Below, piece after piece: positions 33,727 through 42,277 of a stretch of DNA of 64,000 bases; position 1 is the stretch's first letter; the number at the start of each line of letters is the position of its first letter. Source of the DNA: an uncultured Chitinophaga sp. (GTDB lineage Bacteria; Bacteroidota; Bacteroidia; Chitinophagales; Chitinophagaceae). A program made the position numbers and the translations under genes. The stretch spans positions 124,001 through 188,000 of the forward strand of contig NZ_CAMLHC010000014.1 of NCBI RefSeq assembly GCF_946479755.1, read 5' to 3'. The notes beneath the pieces are model-generated. The model had not been told where the DNA came from and ran no database searches. It saw nothing but the letters and a program-made list of their open reading frames with translations.

Positions 33727-34641
33727 ATGCAAATCTCGTTGAAATCCAAGCTCTTAGCCACAGGCCGCGCCCTCCCGGCCGTTCTTATGTTACTGGGCGG
33801 CGCCCTGCTCCAGCTGGCCTGTAACGGCTCGCCGGCTACCAACACCCATACCGACAGTGCCACCAGCAGTCAAAACACCGCCCCTCCTCCCAAATGGAAA
33901 ATGGGGATCGCCTTGTACTCCTTCAACCGGCATTCGTTTACCGCCGCTCTTGATAAAGTGGACAGCGCCGGCGTCAGGTATGTTGAAGGGTTTTCATTTT
34001 ATATGCTGGGAAAAGCATTTAGTGATTCCACGATGGCTGCCATGTCCCCGGCAGGCATTTCCAGGATGCGGAAAATGCTGGAGGACAAAGGTATTTCCAT
34101 GGCATCTATTTATGCAGACGCCCGCAACGTGGAGGAGTGGAAGAAATACTTCGATATGGCGAAGGCATTGGGCGCGCAGTATCTTACCTGCGAGCCGGCA
34201 AAGGACCAGTGGGACATGGCCGATAGCCTGGCAGGCATTTACGGCATCCGCATAGCCATCCATGAACACGCCCGGGGAAGCAGCGCGTATTGGCATCCCG
34301 ACTCCGTGCTGGCAGCCCTGCAGGGCCATCCGAACTTCGGCGTTTGTGCCGATCTGGGACATTGGGCAAGGAGTGGACTGAAACCTGAGGACTGTCTGAA
34401 AAAATTAAAGGGACATATCCTGGGGATCCACCTCAAAGACATCGATTCATTCAACAACGTAAATGCCGAAGATGTAACGGTAGGTACCGGCGTGATCAAT
34501 TTCCCCGCCGTGGCACACGAGCTGAAAAGCCAGGGATTCAATGGAATGATCTATGTGGAATGTGAACATAAAATGGAAAATAACCTGGAAGATGTGATAC
34601 AATCGATCCACTATTTCAACAAGCTGGAAGGGTTAAAATAA
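33727..34641 (+). CDS. Sugar phosphate isomerase/epimerase-like TIM-barrel lipoprotein
   Basis: 304 residues. The signal ends in a lipobox (LQLAC, Cys near 32), followed by a Thr/Ser-rich linker of ~20 residues. The barrel is of the xylose-isomerase-like type: MGIALYSFNRH, HEHARGSSAYWHPD, VCADLGHWARSG, ILGIHLKDID and YVECEHKMEN, giving the Glu/Asp/His metal ligands of that fold. Acts in the periplasm. Substrate unknown; such secreted isomerases are frequent in Bacteroidota sugar loci. It starts 236 bp from the divergent AraC gene. Confidence 0.82.
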   Translation: MQISLKSKLLATGRALPAVLMLLGGALLQLACNGSPATNTHTDSATSSQNTAPPPKWKMGIALYSFNRHSFTAALDKVDSAGVRYVEGFSFYMLGKAFSDSTMAAMSPAGISRMRKMLEDKGISMASIYADARNVEEWKKYFDMAKALGAQYLTCEPAKDQWDMADSLAGIYGIRIAIHEHARGSSAYWHPDSVLAALQGHPNFGVCADLGHWARSGLKPEDCLKKLKGHILGIHLKDIDSFNNVNAEDVTVGTGVINFPAVAHELKSQGFNGMIYVECEHKMENNLEDVIQSIHYFNKLEGLK

Positions 34642-34689
34642 AAGCACATCCCGTCAATTATTGCAAAGCTATATCGGGCAAAGTAGTGC

Positions 34690-34723
34690 ATATTTGAAGG
34701 AAGACGCAACTTCCTTCAAATAT
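34690..34723 (+). repeat. Perfect 14-bp inverted repeat upstream of the peptide transporter gene
   Basis: Arms ATATTTGAAGGAAG (34690-34703) and CTTCCTTCAAATAT (34710-34723), loop ACGCAA. It ends 11 bp before the ATG at 34735. The left arm contains ATATTTG, which could be part of a -7 box. The hairpin would hide the GAAGGAAG stretch. No T-run follows, so it is more likely an operator or a translation-control hairpin than a terminator. Confidence 0.7.
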
Positions 34724-34734
34724 AAAACAGCACT

Positions 34735-36459
34735 ATGCCCGAAACCTCCCGACCGGCGGCACACCCTAAAGGCCTTTATATCCTCTTTGCCACCGAGATG
34801 TGGGAGCGCTTCAATTACTACGGCATGCGTGCTGTGCTGATCCTGTTCATGACCAAGGCACTGCTGTTCAGCAAAGTGTTTGCAGCCAACCTGTACGGCA
34901 GCTATACCGGTCTCATTTACCTTACCCCTTTATTGGGCGGTTACATCGCCGACCGCTACTGGGGCAACAAACGCTCCATCATCACCGGCGGTATTGTGAT
35001 GGCAGCAGGAGAAATGATCCTGTTCGTCAGCGCCTCCCTTTTTCACAGCTATACTTCCGCAGCGTTGTTCCTGTTTTTTTGCGGCCTCGGCTGCATGATC
35101 GCCGGCAACGGGTTCTTTAAACCGAATATCTCCTCCCTTGTAGGCCAGCTGTATCCTGACGGCGATAAGCGGAAAGACACGGCCTATACCATTTTCTACA
35201 TGGGCATCAATACCGGCGGAGCGCTGGGGCCGATCATATGCGGACTGGCAGGTGATACCGGCAACCCGGCAGACTTCAAATGGGCATTCCTCGCGGGAGG
35301 CATCAGTATGATTCTCAGTGTTGTTGTACAGGTGGTTTTCCACCACCGGTACGTGACATCACCGGAAGGCAAAGTACTGGGACTGACACCGGAGCATGTG
35401 CCGGCCAAAGCGTTGCAGCCGGCCGTCATCATAGGCGGACTGGCGCTTTTCTCCCTGCTGATGATCGGCCTGTTATACCTCGATGCAAAAGTGATCGGTT
35501 ATCTCTCCTGGCTGATGCTGGCAGCGGTCATATTCATTGCCGTCACGATCTTCCGCGACCGGACGCTCACGTATATAGAAAAACAGCGGATCAAAGTCAT
35601 TTTTATCGTGTCGTTCTTTGTGATCTTCTTCTGGGCAGCGTTTGAACAAACGGGCGCCTCGCTGACTTTTTTCACCGATGAACAAACCGACAGGCAGCTG
35701 CACCTGCAAATACCGGTATGGGGGCTTCAGCTGCTGTCCGCCGGGCTGCTGTACGTGCTGTACCGTCTTTTCCGGAAGACGCGGAGACAGTTGTCGCAAC
35801 CGGCAGACCGCTTCCTGCGCGGCACCGTATACGGACTACTGTCGCTCTTCGCAGCGGGGATCGCCGGCGTGAACACCTGGTTACTGCTACAACATAAAAG
35901 CACCCTGCTGCTGGAGGAGATACCACCCAGCCTCTTTCTGTCGCTCGGCTCCATCTATATCGTTTTGTTCGCCCCTTTCTTTGCCTGGCTGTGGCCGCGG
36001 CTGGGGAAATATGAACCGTCCGCACCGGTTAAGATGGCAATCGGATTACTGCTACTGTCGCTGGGCTATTTATGGATCGCCTTTGGCGTCAGGGACATTG
36101 CGCCCGGCACTAAAGTGAGCATCATCTGGATTACCGTAACGTACGCCCTGCATGCGTTCGGGGAGTTCTGTCTCTCGCCGATTGGACTATCGCTGGTCAA
36201 TAAACTATCTCCCCTTAAGTTCTCGTCTTTACTGATGGCTGTCTGGTTTTTGTCTACCGCAGCGGCCAACAAGTTTGCAGGCGTGCTAAGCACTTTATAC
36301 CCCGAGAAGGGAAAGACCGTTAGTTTCCTGGGGTACAGCATACAGACTTCCTATGACTTCTTCCTGCTCTTTGTTGTGATGGCAGGTGTAGCGGCGATCG
36401 TGTTGTTAATGATGTCCAAATGGTTGTCTGCCATGATGGCCAACCCGGATAAAAGATAA
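34735..36459 (+). CDS. POT/PTR2-family proton-dependent peptide transporter
   Basis: 574 residues, about fourteen membrane segments. The POT signature EMWERFNYYG is at 21-30, in which the two Glu and the Arg couple protons, followed by GGYIADRYWGNKRSI in the first loop and GLGCMIAGNGFFKPNISSLVG. It imports di- and tripeptides at the inner membrane (family knowledge). It lies 93 bp after the isomerase gene behind a large inverted repeat, so it may be a separate unit. Confidence 0.92.
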   Translation: MPETSRPAAHPKGLYILFATEMWERFNYYGMRAVLILFMTKALLFSKVFAANLYGSYTGLIYLTPLLGGYIADRYWGNKRSIITGGIVMAAGEMILFVSASLFHSYTSAALFLFFCGLGCMIAGNGFFKPNISSLVGQLYPDGDKRKDTAYTIFYMGINTGGALGPIICGLAGDTGNPADFKWAFLAGGISMILSVVVQVVFHHRYVTSPEGKVLGLTPEHVPAKALQPAVIIGGLALFSLLMIGLLYLDAKVIGYLSWLMLAAVIFIAVTIFRDRTLTYIEKQRIKVIFIVSFFVIFFWAAFEQTGASLTFFTDEQTDRQLHLQIPVWGLQLLSAGLLYVLYRLFRKTRRQLSQPADRFLRGTVYGLLSLFAAGIAGVNTWLLLQHKSTLLLEEIPPSLFLSLGSIYIVLFAPFFAWLWPRLGKYEPSAPVKMAIGLLLLSLGYLWIAFGVRDIAPGTKVSIIWITVTYALHAFGEFCLSPIGLSLVNKLSPLKFSSLLMAVWFLSTAAANKFAGVLSTLYPEKGKTVSFLGYSIQTSYDFFLLFVVMAGVAAIVLLMMSKWLSAMMANPDKR

Positions 36460-36556
36460 AATCAAACTGCCAGTGTAAGACTACAACGGCATTGTCATAA
36501 AAGTGCACTGAGTCGTTAGGGCACTAAAGGGTATTTACACATCATTATCGGGCATA

Positions 36557-37894
36557 TTATTTCACCTGCTGTGCCCACTTTTTCAGTGCGGCAATGGCGT
36601 CATACAATACGCCTGCTTCTCCCCGGAAGTCGCCGGAACCGGAGGCTTTGCCATTCTGTACATCGTACCATTCGTAAAAACCATTGTTTTTAATCACCCG
36701 GTCGAGCATAGGAATCATTTCAGCATAAGCTTCCGCAGGCATGTCCGCATTTATTAAAGCAGGGATCATACGGCCACCGAACCAGGTCCAGTCACCGGCA
36801 TTCTGGTAAACATAAGCCGCCATATTAGGAAACACTTCCACCGGATAGGGCGGATATACGGTCATCCCTATGGTTGCATATTTCTCTTTTTCCGCTGCGT
36901 CCAGAAACTGGTTGTTGATACGCCGGATTTCCTTTTTATCATGCAGGCCGGCCAGAATAGCACAGGTAGTACCGCCGGTGTACAGTATCCTGTTTTCGTC
37001 GAATGTTTGGGGGAACGGACTTCCATCCAGGTAAATATGCGGAATATATTTTCCGGCAGATGCATCCCAGAGATGTTTACGCACGTTCTTCCTGATGCCT
37101 TTCGCTATCTCTTTCCAGTTCTTCTTTACGGTGACAGTAGCAGGTTTCAATGCCAGAAAATCCCCGATGGCCGACAGGAACATGGCATTGTCATAAATAT
37201 CTATTGCCCATTTGGTTTCTTTGTTAAGTGCTACGCCCCATCCCTTCTCCGGCTGCACATCGCCCCAGTCGATGGTGGTAGCGCCCTTCACCAGGCCATA
37301 TTCCGCAGACCACCGTTCTGTCAATACAAAATTCAGGGCCGCCTCCATACGCTGTAATACGGTCTGCTCACCAATCTTTTCACCGAGGATGGCCCGGTCG
37401 CCGGTTGCTTCGATATATTTCCTGACCGCCTGTATCAGCGACGATTCCTGGTCGGTTTCAACGGTATTCTTGTGGCTGGCCCATCCCGGCGCCAGGTTGG
37501 AATAGGCGTACTGGTAGCCGATATTGGCCTGTTTTTCCTTGATAACACCATCCGGAATGTTGCCGTCAGCTCCCTGCACCTTGAAGAAAAGCAGCAACGC
37601 CTCTTTCACATCTGCAGGCTGGCGCACTTTCAGGGAACCGTTGATAAACGTATTAAAATCTCTTATCCATATCTCTCCGTACCCTGTGCCGGCGTTAAAA
37701 CCAGTCAGTATTCTCAAAGCCCTTTCCTGAACGGTGTCCAGGCGGTGGTCTGCCAGTATCTGCCTGGCCAGCGCGGCCTTGCCCGGTACGGTCGCCTGTA
37801 TCCTGCCGGGATAGGACAGCAGCTCAATTTTTTCTGTCTGTGCCTGCACCATGGTGCCCATGAGCAAACATGTTGCTACGAATAGTCGTTTCAT
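36557..37894 (-). CDS. Secreted (alpha/alpha)6-barrel glycosidase-like protein
   Basis: 445 residues with a Sec signal peptide (MKRLFVATCLLMGTMVQAQ). The helical repeat pattern with conserved aromatic and acidic stretches (YGEIWIRDFNTF, YGLVKGATTIDWGDVQPE, AIDIYDNAMFL, NAGDWTWFGGRMIPAL, FYEWYDVQNG) fits six-hairpin glycosidases, where Asp and Glu residues in such loops are catalytic. I cannot name the GH family. It is the last gene of the PUL transcribed from the SusC gene at 45424, and presumably attacks the imported or surface-bound glycan. Confidence 0.6.
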   Translation of the reverse strand: MKRLFVATCLLMGTMVQAQTEKIELLSYPGRIQATVPGKAALARQILADHRLDTVQERALRILTGFNAGTGYGEIWIRDFNTFINGSLKVRQPADVKEALLLFFKVQGADGNIPDGVIKEKQANIGYQYAYSNLAPGWASHKNTVETDQESSLIQAVRKYIEATGDRAILGEKIGEQTVLQRMEAALNFVLTERWSAEYGLVKGATTIDWGDVQPEKGWGVALNKETKWAIDIYDNAMFLSAIGDFLALKPATVTVKKNWKEIAKGIRKNVRKHLWDASAGKYIPHIYLDGSPFPQTFDENRILYTGGTTCAILAGLHDKKEIRRINNQFLDAAEKEKYATIGMTVYPPYPVEVFPNMAAYVYQNAGDWTWFGGRMIPALINADMPAEAYAEMIPMLDRVIKNNGFYEWYDVQNGKASGSGDFRGEAGVLYDAIAALKKWAQQVK

Positions 37895-37908
37895 CCTCTA
37901 TTTTTTAT

Positions 37909-39111
37909 TTAATTTTTACTGTGCGTATAAAACGTGCATTCCCCCATCGTCATAAACGGGGCATTGCCCCAGTTGGTCAGTAACCGGAACCGGTAATAGC
38001 GGAAAGCGGCTGTTCCCTGCGGCACTGGAAAGGACTCTCCGTCTTTTGCGAAAGCGATGTCGTCATCGGTCTGCTGCCCTACGGGCAAGCCGGAAGGTTT
38101 CACCGATTCATACGATCCTATCAGGGACCAGCTGTTCCAGCTGCCGTCCGGTGCAGGGTTGTTGCTGCCGTATAGTTCAAATGTTTTTACATTCTCCTGG
38201 TTGTATAGTCTGTCGGCTGCCTGCCACACCTTAAAACGGCTGAGCGGAGCAGCAGCGCCCACATCTATTGTAAACCAGCAGGGGATGACAGACTGTGTGG
38301 CAAAACCGGGCACATCGTAGTTGTTGTCCCAAAGGTAATCTATCAGCCAGCCATAGCCGCCATCCTTTACGTCTGTGGGCAGCGGCAACACCTTAAAGCC
38401 AGCTTTGGACAGTTCCCGCTCAAAGGCAGGCAGCGTAACGGCCGACGCCGCCGGGTAAAAAAATTCAAAGGCGGCCGTATCCGGCTTATACATGGAGCGG
38501 TAAGTCAACGGTGAACCCTCTGTATAATCCGGAAGCACCGTACGGACGTCCCCGGGAAGGGCAATTACTTTTTGTGCTGTTCCTCCTGCGCTGACATAAC
38601 TCACTTCAATCCCCTGTTCTCCGCCCGCAGGTTCTCCCCAATTCAGGATGATCTGTTTGCCGTCCGGTGACTGTGCCACTGACTTCAGCGTCCTGTTCAC
38701 CAGCGTGCCGGCATAACTTTTCCCGTAGGCCGTTCCGAAGACATTGACGATCACCGACCGGTTGTTGTCTTTGTCATAGGAGTAAATGGTGAAATTGTAA
38801 TTTCCTTCATGCAATCCGGGTATGAGCACCGGCAAGGTATCTTTTCCGCTGTGTTGTTTTACCGGTACCTCCAGGGAATCCGCATTGCTGTTCCAGAAGA
38901 TCCTGAACTTCGTCACCAGCGGATCGTTACCCGGTACCAGCAGCAGCTGTATGCGGTCGTAACCCGGTTGTACCAGCACGGTGTCCACGCGGCCGGGATA
39001 GGTGATCTCCCCTCCTTCCATATATTTCTTAAAGGCGTCTCCTTTGGTACAGGATACTAACCATACTGAAATGCCCAGCAGCCATAAGAAGATGAAACAG
39101 GTATATTTCAT
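37909..39111 (-). CDS. DUF4998/DUF5000-type PUL lipoprotein
   Basis: 400 residues with a lipoprotein signal (LVSC). The N-terminal half looks like DUF4998 (GGEITYPGRVDTVLVQPG, then an Ig-like region, VTKFRIFWN). The C-terminal half is a discoidin-like domain (WFTIDVGAAAPLSRFKVW, ELYGSNNPAPDGSWNSW, YYRFRLLTNWG) similar to that of the next gene upstream. Such proteins are probable surface glycan-binding subunits of the SusCD complex. 14 bp from the glycosidase gene, 25 bp from the upstream paralogue gene. Confidence 0.75.
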   Translation of the reverse strand: MKYTCFIFLWLLGISVWLVSCTKGDAFKKYMEGGEITYPGRVDTVLVQPGYDRIQLLLVPGNDPLVTKFRIFWNSNADSLEVPVKQHSGKDTLPVLIPGLHEGNYNFTIYSYDKDNNRSVIVNVFGTAYGKSYAGTLVNRTLKSVAQSPDGKQIILNWGEPAGGEQGIEVSYVSAGGTAQKVIALPGDVRTVLPDYTEGSPLTYRSMYKPDTAAFEFFYPAASAVTLPAFERELSKAGFKVLPLPTDVKDGGYGWLIDYLWDNNYDVPGFATQSVIPCWFTIDVGAAAPLSRFKVWQAADRLYNQENVKTFELYGSNNPAPDGSWNSWSLIGSYESVKPSGLPVGQQTDDDIAFAKDGESFPVPQGTAAFRYYRFRLLTNWGNAPFMTMGECTFYTHSKN

Positions 39112-39136
39112 GTATTGTTTTTTTTAGGTTGATGTA

Positions 39137-40306
39137 TTACTTGGTGTCGCCCCACATCGCGATTTCGTAAAAGTTCACATAGGTCCCATTCGACCAGTTC
39201 TTCAGTGTCTTAAACCGGATGTAGCGTACCTTGGGCGTGTTTAAAGGGAAAGTCACCGTTTGCCCCGCCAGCGCCGCATCGGTATCTGCCTGCGAAAGCT
39301 GCCCTTCCGGCAGGCCGGATGGCTTGATCTGTGTAACACTCGCCAGCAACGTCCAGCTGGCATCGAAACTGCCATCCGGATTGGGATTGTCTGATCCCCA
39401 TATTTCCACTACGCGGGGATTATGCAGGGAGTAGTAGAACCCAGGCCGCATATGCCATACCAAGCGGCTCAGTTTAGCCCGTTGTCCCATATCGTAGGTA
39501 AACCATTGCGGCATTCTTGCCGCATCGCTGGAATGATAAAAACCGGCGGTGGTGCTGCCATCGAAAAGGCCGGCGATAGAACCACCGTAGCCTATCGGCG
39601 CATCTCCCGGCAGCACCAGGCCTTTCATCTTGAGGCGGTCCAGCCGTTGTTCAAACAGCGGTGTCAGCACCACGTGCATAGTATCGGAGAGATTGCCCCA
39701 TCTGTCGCGCACATACACGCCAAACTTTGTCTGGACATCGGGCATATTCCTCGTGGAAAAATCGCCTTCCTTCAGGTTGGTATACTGTGTAGACACCGGG
39801 GAGAACCGGCCCAGCGAATCGTCTGCAAGCACTACGATCGCCAGGTCATCTTCCTCCGGGTTGGTATATTTTACATTGATCCCACCGAAGTCGGCGCTGG
39901 TGGTCAGCCCCTTTCTGACAATCCATACCGGCGGTACCAGCGGACGGACGTTAATAGTTACCGGAGCAGAAACATTCTCGCTTTTATCTACTGCATACAC
40001 CGTGATTTTATATTCGCTGGTATCACCGAAGCCGGCCACGGTCAGGTCGCGGTTGTAGCGACTTACTTTTGTTTCCCGGACAGTACCGTTGGGAGCCGTG
40101 TAGAGAGCTTTTACATATAACAGATCCGCGTCTGCTGGAACGGCATAACTTATTTTTGCCGCACCATGCAGGCTTTCTACCACTACGTTGCTCACTGGCC
40201 CCGGAGCGGTCTTGTCTTTGAGTACAGGCCCGTTGCTTTCCTGCCTGCAGGCGCCTGCCACCAAGAGGATGATAAAGAGGTGCAGGTAATAAATTCTTTT
40301 TTTCAT
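39137..40306 (-). CDS. DUF4959/DUF5126/DUF5000-type PUL lipoprotein
   Basis: 389 residues from the ATG at 40306, which opens a lipoprotein signal (VAGAC). The longer frame from 40429 overlaps the SusD gene. Two Ig/FN3-like domains (GPVSNVVVESLHGAAKISY, YKITVYAVDKSENVS) are followed by a C-terminal discoidin-like domain (WFTYDMGQRAKLSRLVWHM, VEIWGSDNPNPDGSF, VRYIRFKTLKNWS). It is paralogous to its downstream neighbour in the C-terminal part. Predicted cell-surface glycan-binding protein of this PUL. Confidence 0.77.
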   Translation of the reverse strand: MKKRIYYLHLFIILLVAGACRQESNGPVLKDKTAPGPVSNVVVESLHGAAKISYAVPADADLLYVKALYTAPNGTVRETKVSRYNRDLTVAGFGDTSEYKITVYAVDKSENVSAPVTINVRPLVPPVWIVRKGLTTSADFGGINVKYTNPEEDDLAIVVLADDSLGRFSPVSTQYTNLKEGDFSTRNMPDVQTKFGVYVRDRWGNLSDTMHVVLTPLFEQRLDRLKMKGLVLPGDAPIGYGGSIAGLFDGSTTAGFYHSSDAARMPQWFTYDMGQRAKLSRLVWHMRPGFYYSLHNPRVVEIWGSDNPNPDGSFDASWTLLASVTQIKPSGLPEGQLSQADTDAALAGQTVTFPLNTPKVRYIRFKTLKNWSNGTYVNFYEIAMWGDTK

Positions 40307-40343
40307 CTCAATATGTTTACATCGGTATATTGATACATGATCG

Positions 40344-42257
40344 TTACCAACCGGTATTTTGTACGAGGTTAGGATTAATTTGCAGGTTGCTCTCCCGGAT
40401 CGGCCAGAAGTAATCCCGGGGCGCCACAAACCGGGGACTGTATAAGAACACCCTGCGGTTATAGCCTTCGTAGGTTGACTGGAGGATATCCCAGCCGAAG
40501 ATGGGCTGGTTCAGCACCTGCGGCGCCGTTTTCCATCTGCGGAGGTCCCAGAAGCGGCTGCCTTCAAAAGCCATTTCGATGGTCCGTTCCTGCCGGATGA
40601 TGTCCCGCAGGCCTTCCTGCGTGGAATATTTCGTTGGTTTTGTAGAATACGTGCTCCACGAATATTCAACAGAAGGCAGTCCGGCCCTGGCCCGCAGCTG
40701 GTTGAGATAAAACAGCGCGTCGGCAGGTTTGCCCGTTTCATTGGCAGCTTCTGCATACAGCAGGTAGAGGTCACCCAGGCGCATGATCGGCCAGGGATAA
40801 GACTCCACCTCCAGCGACGTGTTGTTGTACACCAGGTTCCAGTTGACGATCTTCTTCGTGTAGTAACCGGTGACGGAATACAGGCGGCTTTGTTTTTTTC
40901 CGGAATGTTGCTCCAGTTTACTCTGGATATTGTAGTTGCCGTTTTTCATAAACCAGGTAGATCCGTCGAAGGCCATATCCGCATAGAACCGGGGTTCTCT
41001 TTCAAAGTGCAGGCCGATGGTACGGTATCCTTCCTGTATACCGGTATCTTTTACGGTGGCCGTGCGCAGCTGATAGCGGGCGGCGTAGTTCCAGGTCCTG
41101 TCCTCTTCAACGGGAACACCGTTGCGGGTATAGAAAAGCTCTGCTATCTTCAGCGGAGGCGCCAGTTTCCCTTTCAGGTTCAGGTTAAACACATTCGGGT
41201 CCAGCTGCGGGCAGGCATAGGTCTGCAGCCAGAAGGTAGGCGTGCCACCGGATGTTTGTCCCCAGATAAGTTCACTGTTCCATTTTTCACAGACGGCGTT
41301 ACGGATATTCATTTCCACTTTCGTGGCCGGGTCCACCGTGCCTACAGCGGGGTTGAAGTAATATAGTTTGCTGCCTGCCGCCTGCGCCACATCGATGGCC
41401 TGCTTACAGGCAATGCGCGCTTTCTCCCATTTGGCAGCGTCATACTGCGGATTAAAAAGCGGCTGGCCGTCTTTATTTTTCATGCCGGCGAAATCACTGT
41501 TGCCGTTAAACAGGGGGCTGGCGGCGGTGACCAATACCCGCGCCTTGATGGCCAGGGCTGCTGCCCTGGTGATGCGCCCCAGCTCCGTGGTGGTGCTGGT
41601 GATTTTCGCCGGTAGTGCGCTGTTCTCATTGCCGGCGACGGCATCTATCAATCCTGCGATGTAATTCACCACCGTATCTACCGGTTGCCGGAATACTTTC
41701 ACTTCTTCCGGGGAAGCGGTGATGGGCAGGTTTTTATCGGCTATCGGGATAGGGCCGTACATCCGCAGCAGGTACCAGTGGAAGTAAGCTTTTAAAAAGG
41801 TGGCTTCGGCCGTCCATCTGTCTCTTTCATAAGGTTGCAGGTCGCGGACATTGTTGATATTTTCCAGGAAGATATTACAGGCCCTGATGCCCTGCCAGAG
41901 GGATTCGCCGTCATATCCGTCCCAGTAGTTCATGTAGGGTTGCGCTACGTTCTGGTTTCCCCGTGCGATGTTGTACGGGTCCAGGAAGAAAAAATCTTCG
42001 GTCATAGGCCAGTAGGTCCATGCTTCGTCGCCGCCGCTGAAGGCGGGATTTTTATCCGGGTGGTCGTCCTGTGGCAGGTAAGCATAACAGGTAAATAAAT
42101 ATTTCTCCGCTTCCAGCCTGTTGGAGAAAGCGTGATCGAGGGTGGCCACGTTGTCCGGAACGATATCGAGGTATTTATTGCAGGCGAACAGGATCGGACA
42201 GGCGAGGCATAACAGCCACCGGGAGAGGTATGATAAGTTGGTTGATAAATGTTTCAT
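40344..42257 (-). CDS. SusD/RagB-family nutrient-binding lipoprotein
   Basis: 637 residues with a lipoprotein signal (ILFAC) followed by NKYLDIVPDN, the usual SusD start. TPR-like helices (TAEATFLKAYFHWYLLRMYGPIPI) and the C-terminal RagB/SusD signature (YLNQLRARAGLP, RQERTIEMAFEGSRFWDLRRW) are clear. It forms the lid of the SusC transporter in the outer membrane. It follows the SusC gene by 20 bp. Substrate not given by sequence. Confidence 0.93.
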   Translation of the reverse strand: MKHLSTNLSYLSRWLLCLACPILFACNKYLDIVPDNVATLDHAFSNRLEAEKYLFTCYAYLPQDDHPDKNPAFSGGDEAWTYWPMTEDFFFLDPYNIARGNQNVAQPYMNYWDGYDGESLWQGIRACNIFLENINNVRDLQPYERDRWTAEATFLKAYFHWYLLRMYGPIPIADKNLPITASPEEVKVFRQPVDTVVNYIAGLIDAVAGNENSALPAKITSTTTELGRITRAAALAIKARVLVTAASPLFNGNSDFAGMKNKDGQPLFNPQYDAAKWEKARIACKQAIDVAQAAGSKLYYFNPAVGTVDPATKVEMNIRNAVCEKWNSELIWGQTSGGTPTFWLQTYACPQLDPNVFNLNLKGKLAPPLKIAELFYTRNGVPVEEDRTWNYAARYQLRTATVKDTGIQEGYRTIGLHFEREPRFYADMAFDGSTWFMKNGNYNIQSKLEQHSGKKQSRLYSVTGYYTKKIVNWNLVYNNTSLEVESYPWPIMRLGDLYLLYAEAANETGKPADALFYLNQLRARAGLPSVEYSWSTYSTKPTKYSTQEGLRDIIRQERTIEMAFEGSRFWDLRRWKTAPQVLNQPIFGWDILQSTYEGYNRRVFLYSPRFVAPRDYFWPIRESNLQINPNLVQNTGW

Positions 42258-42277
42258 GAATGATGATTTAGCCGGCG

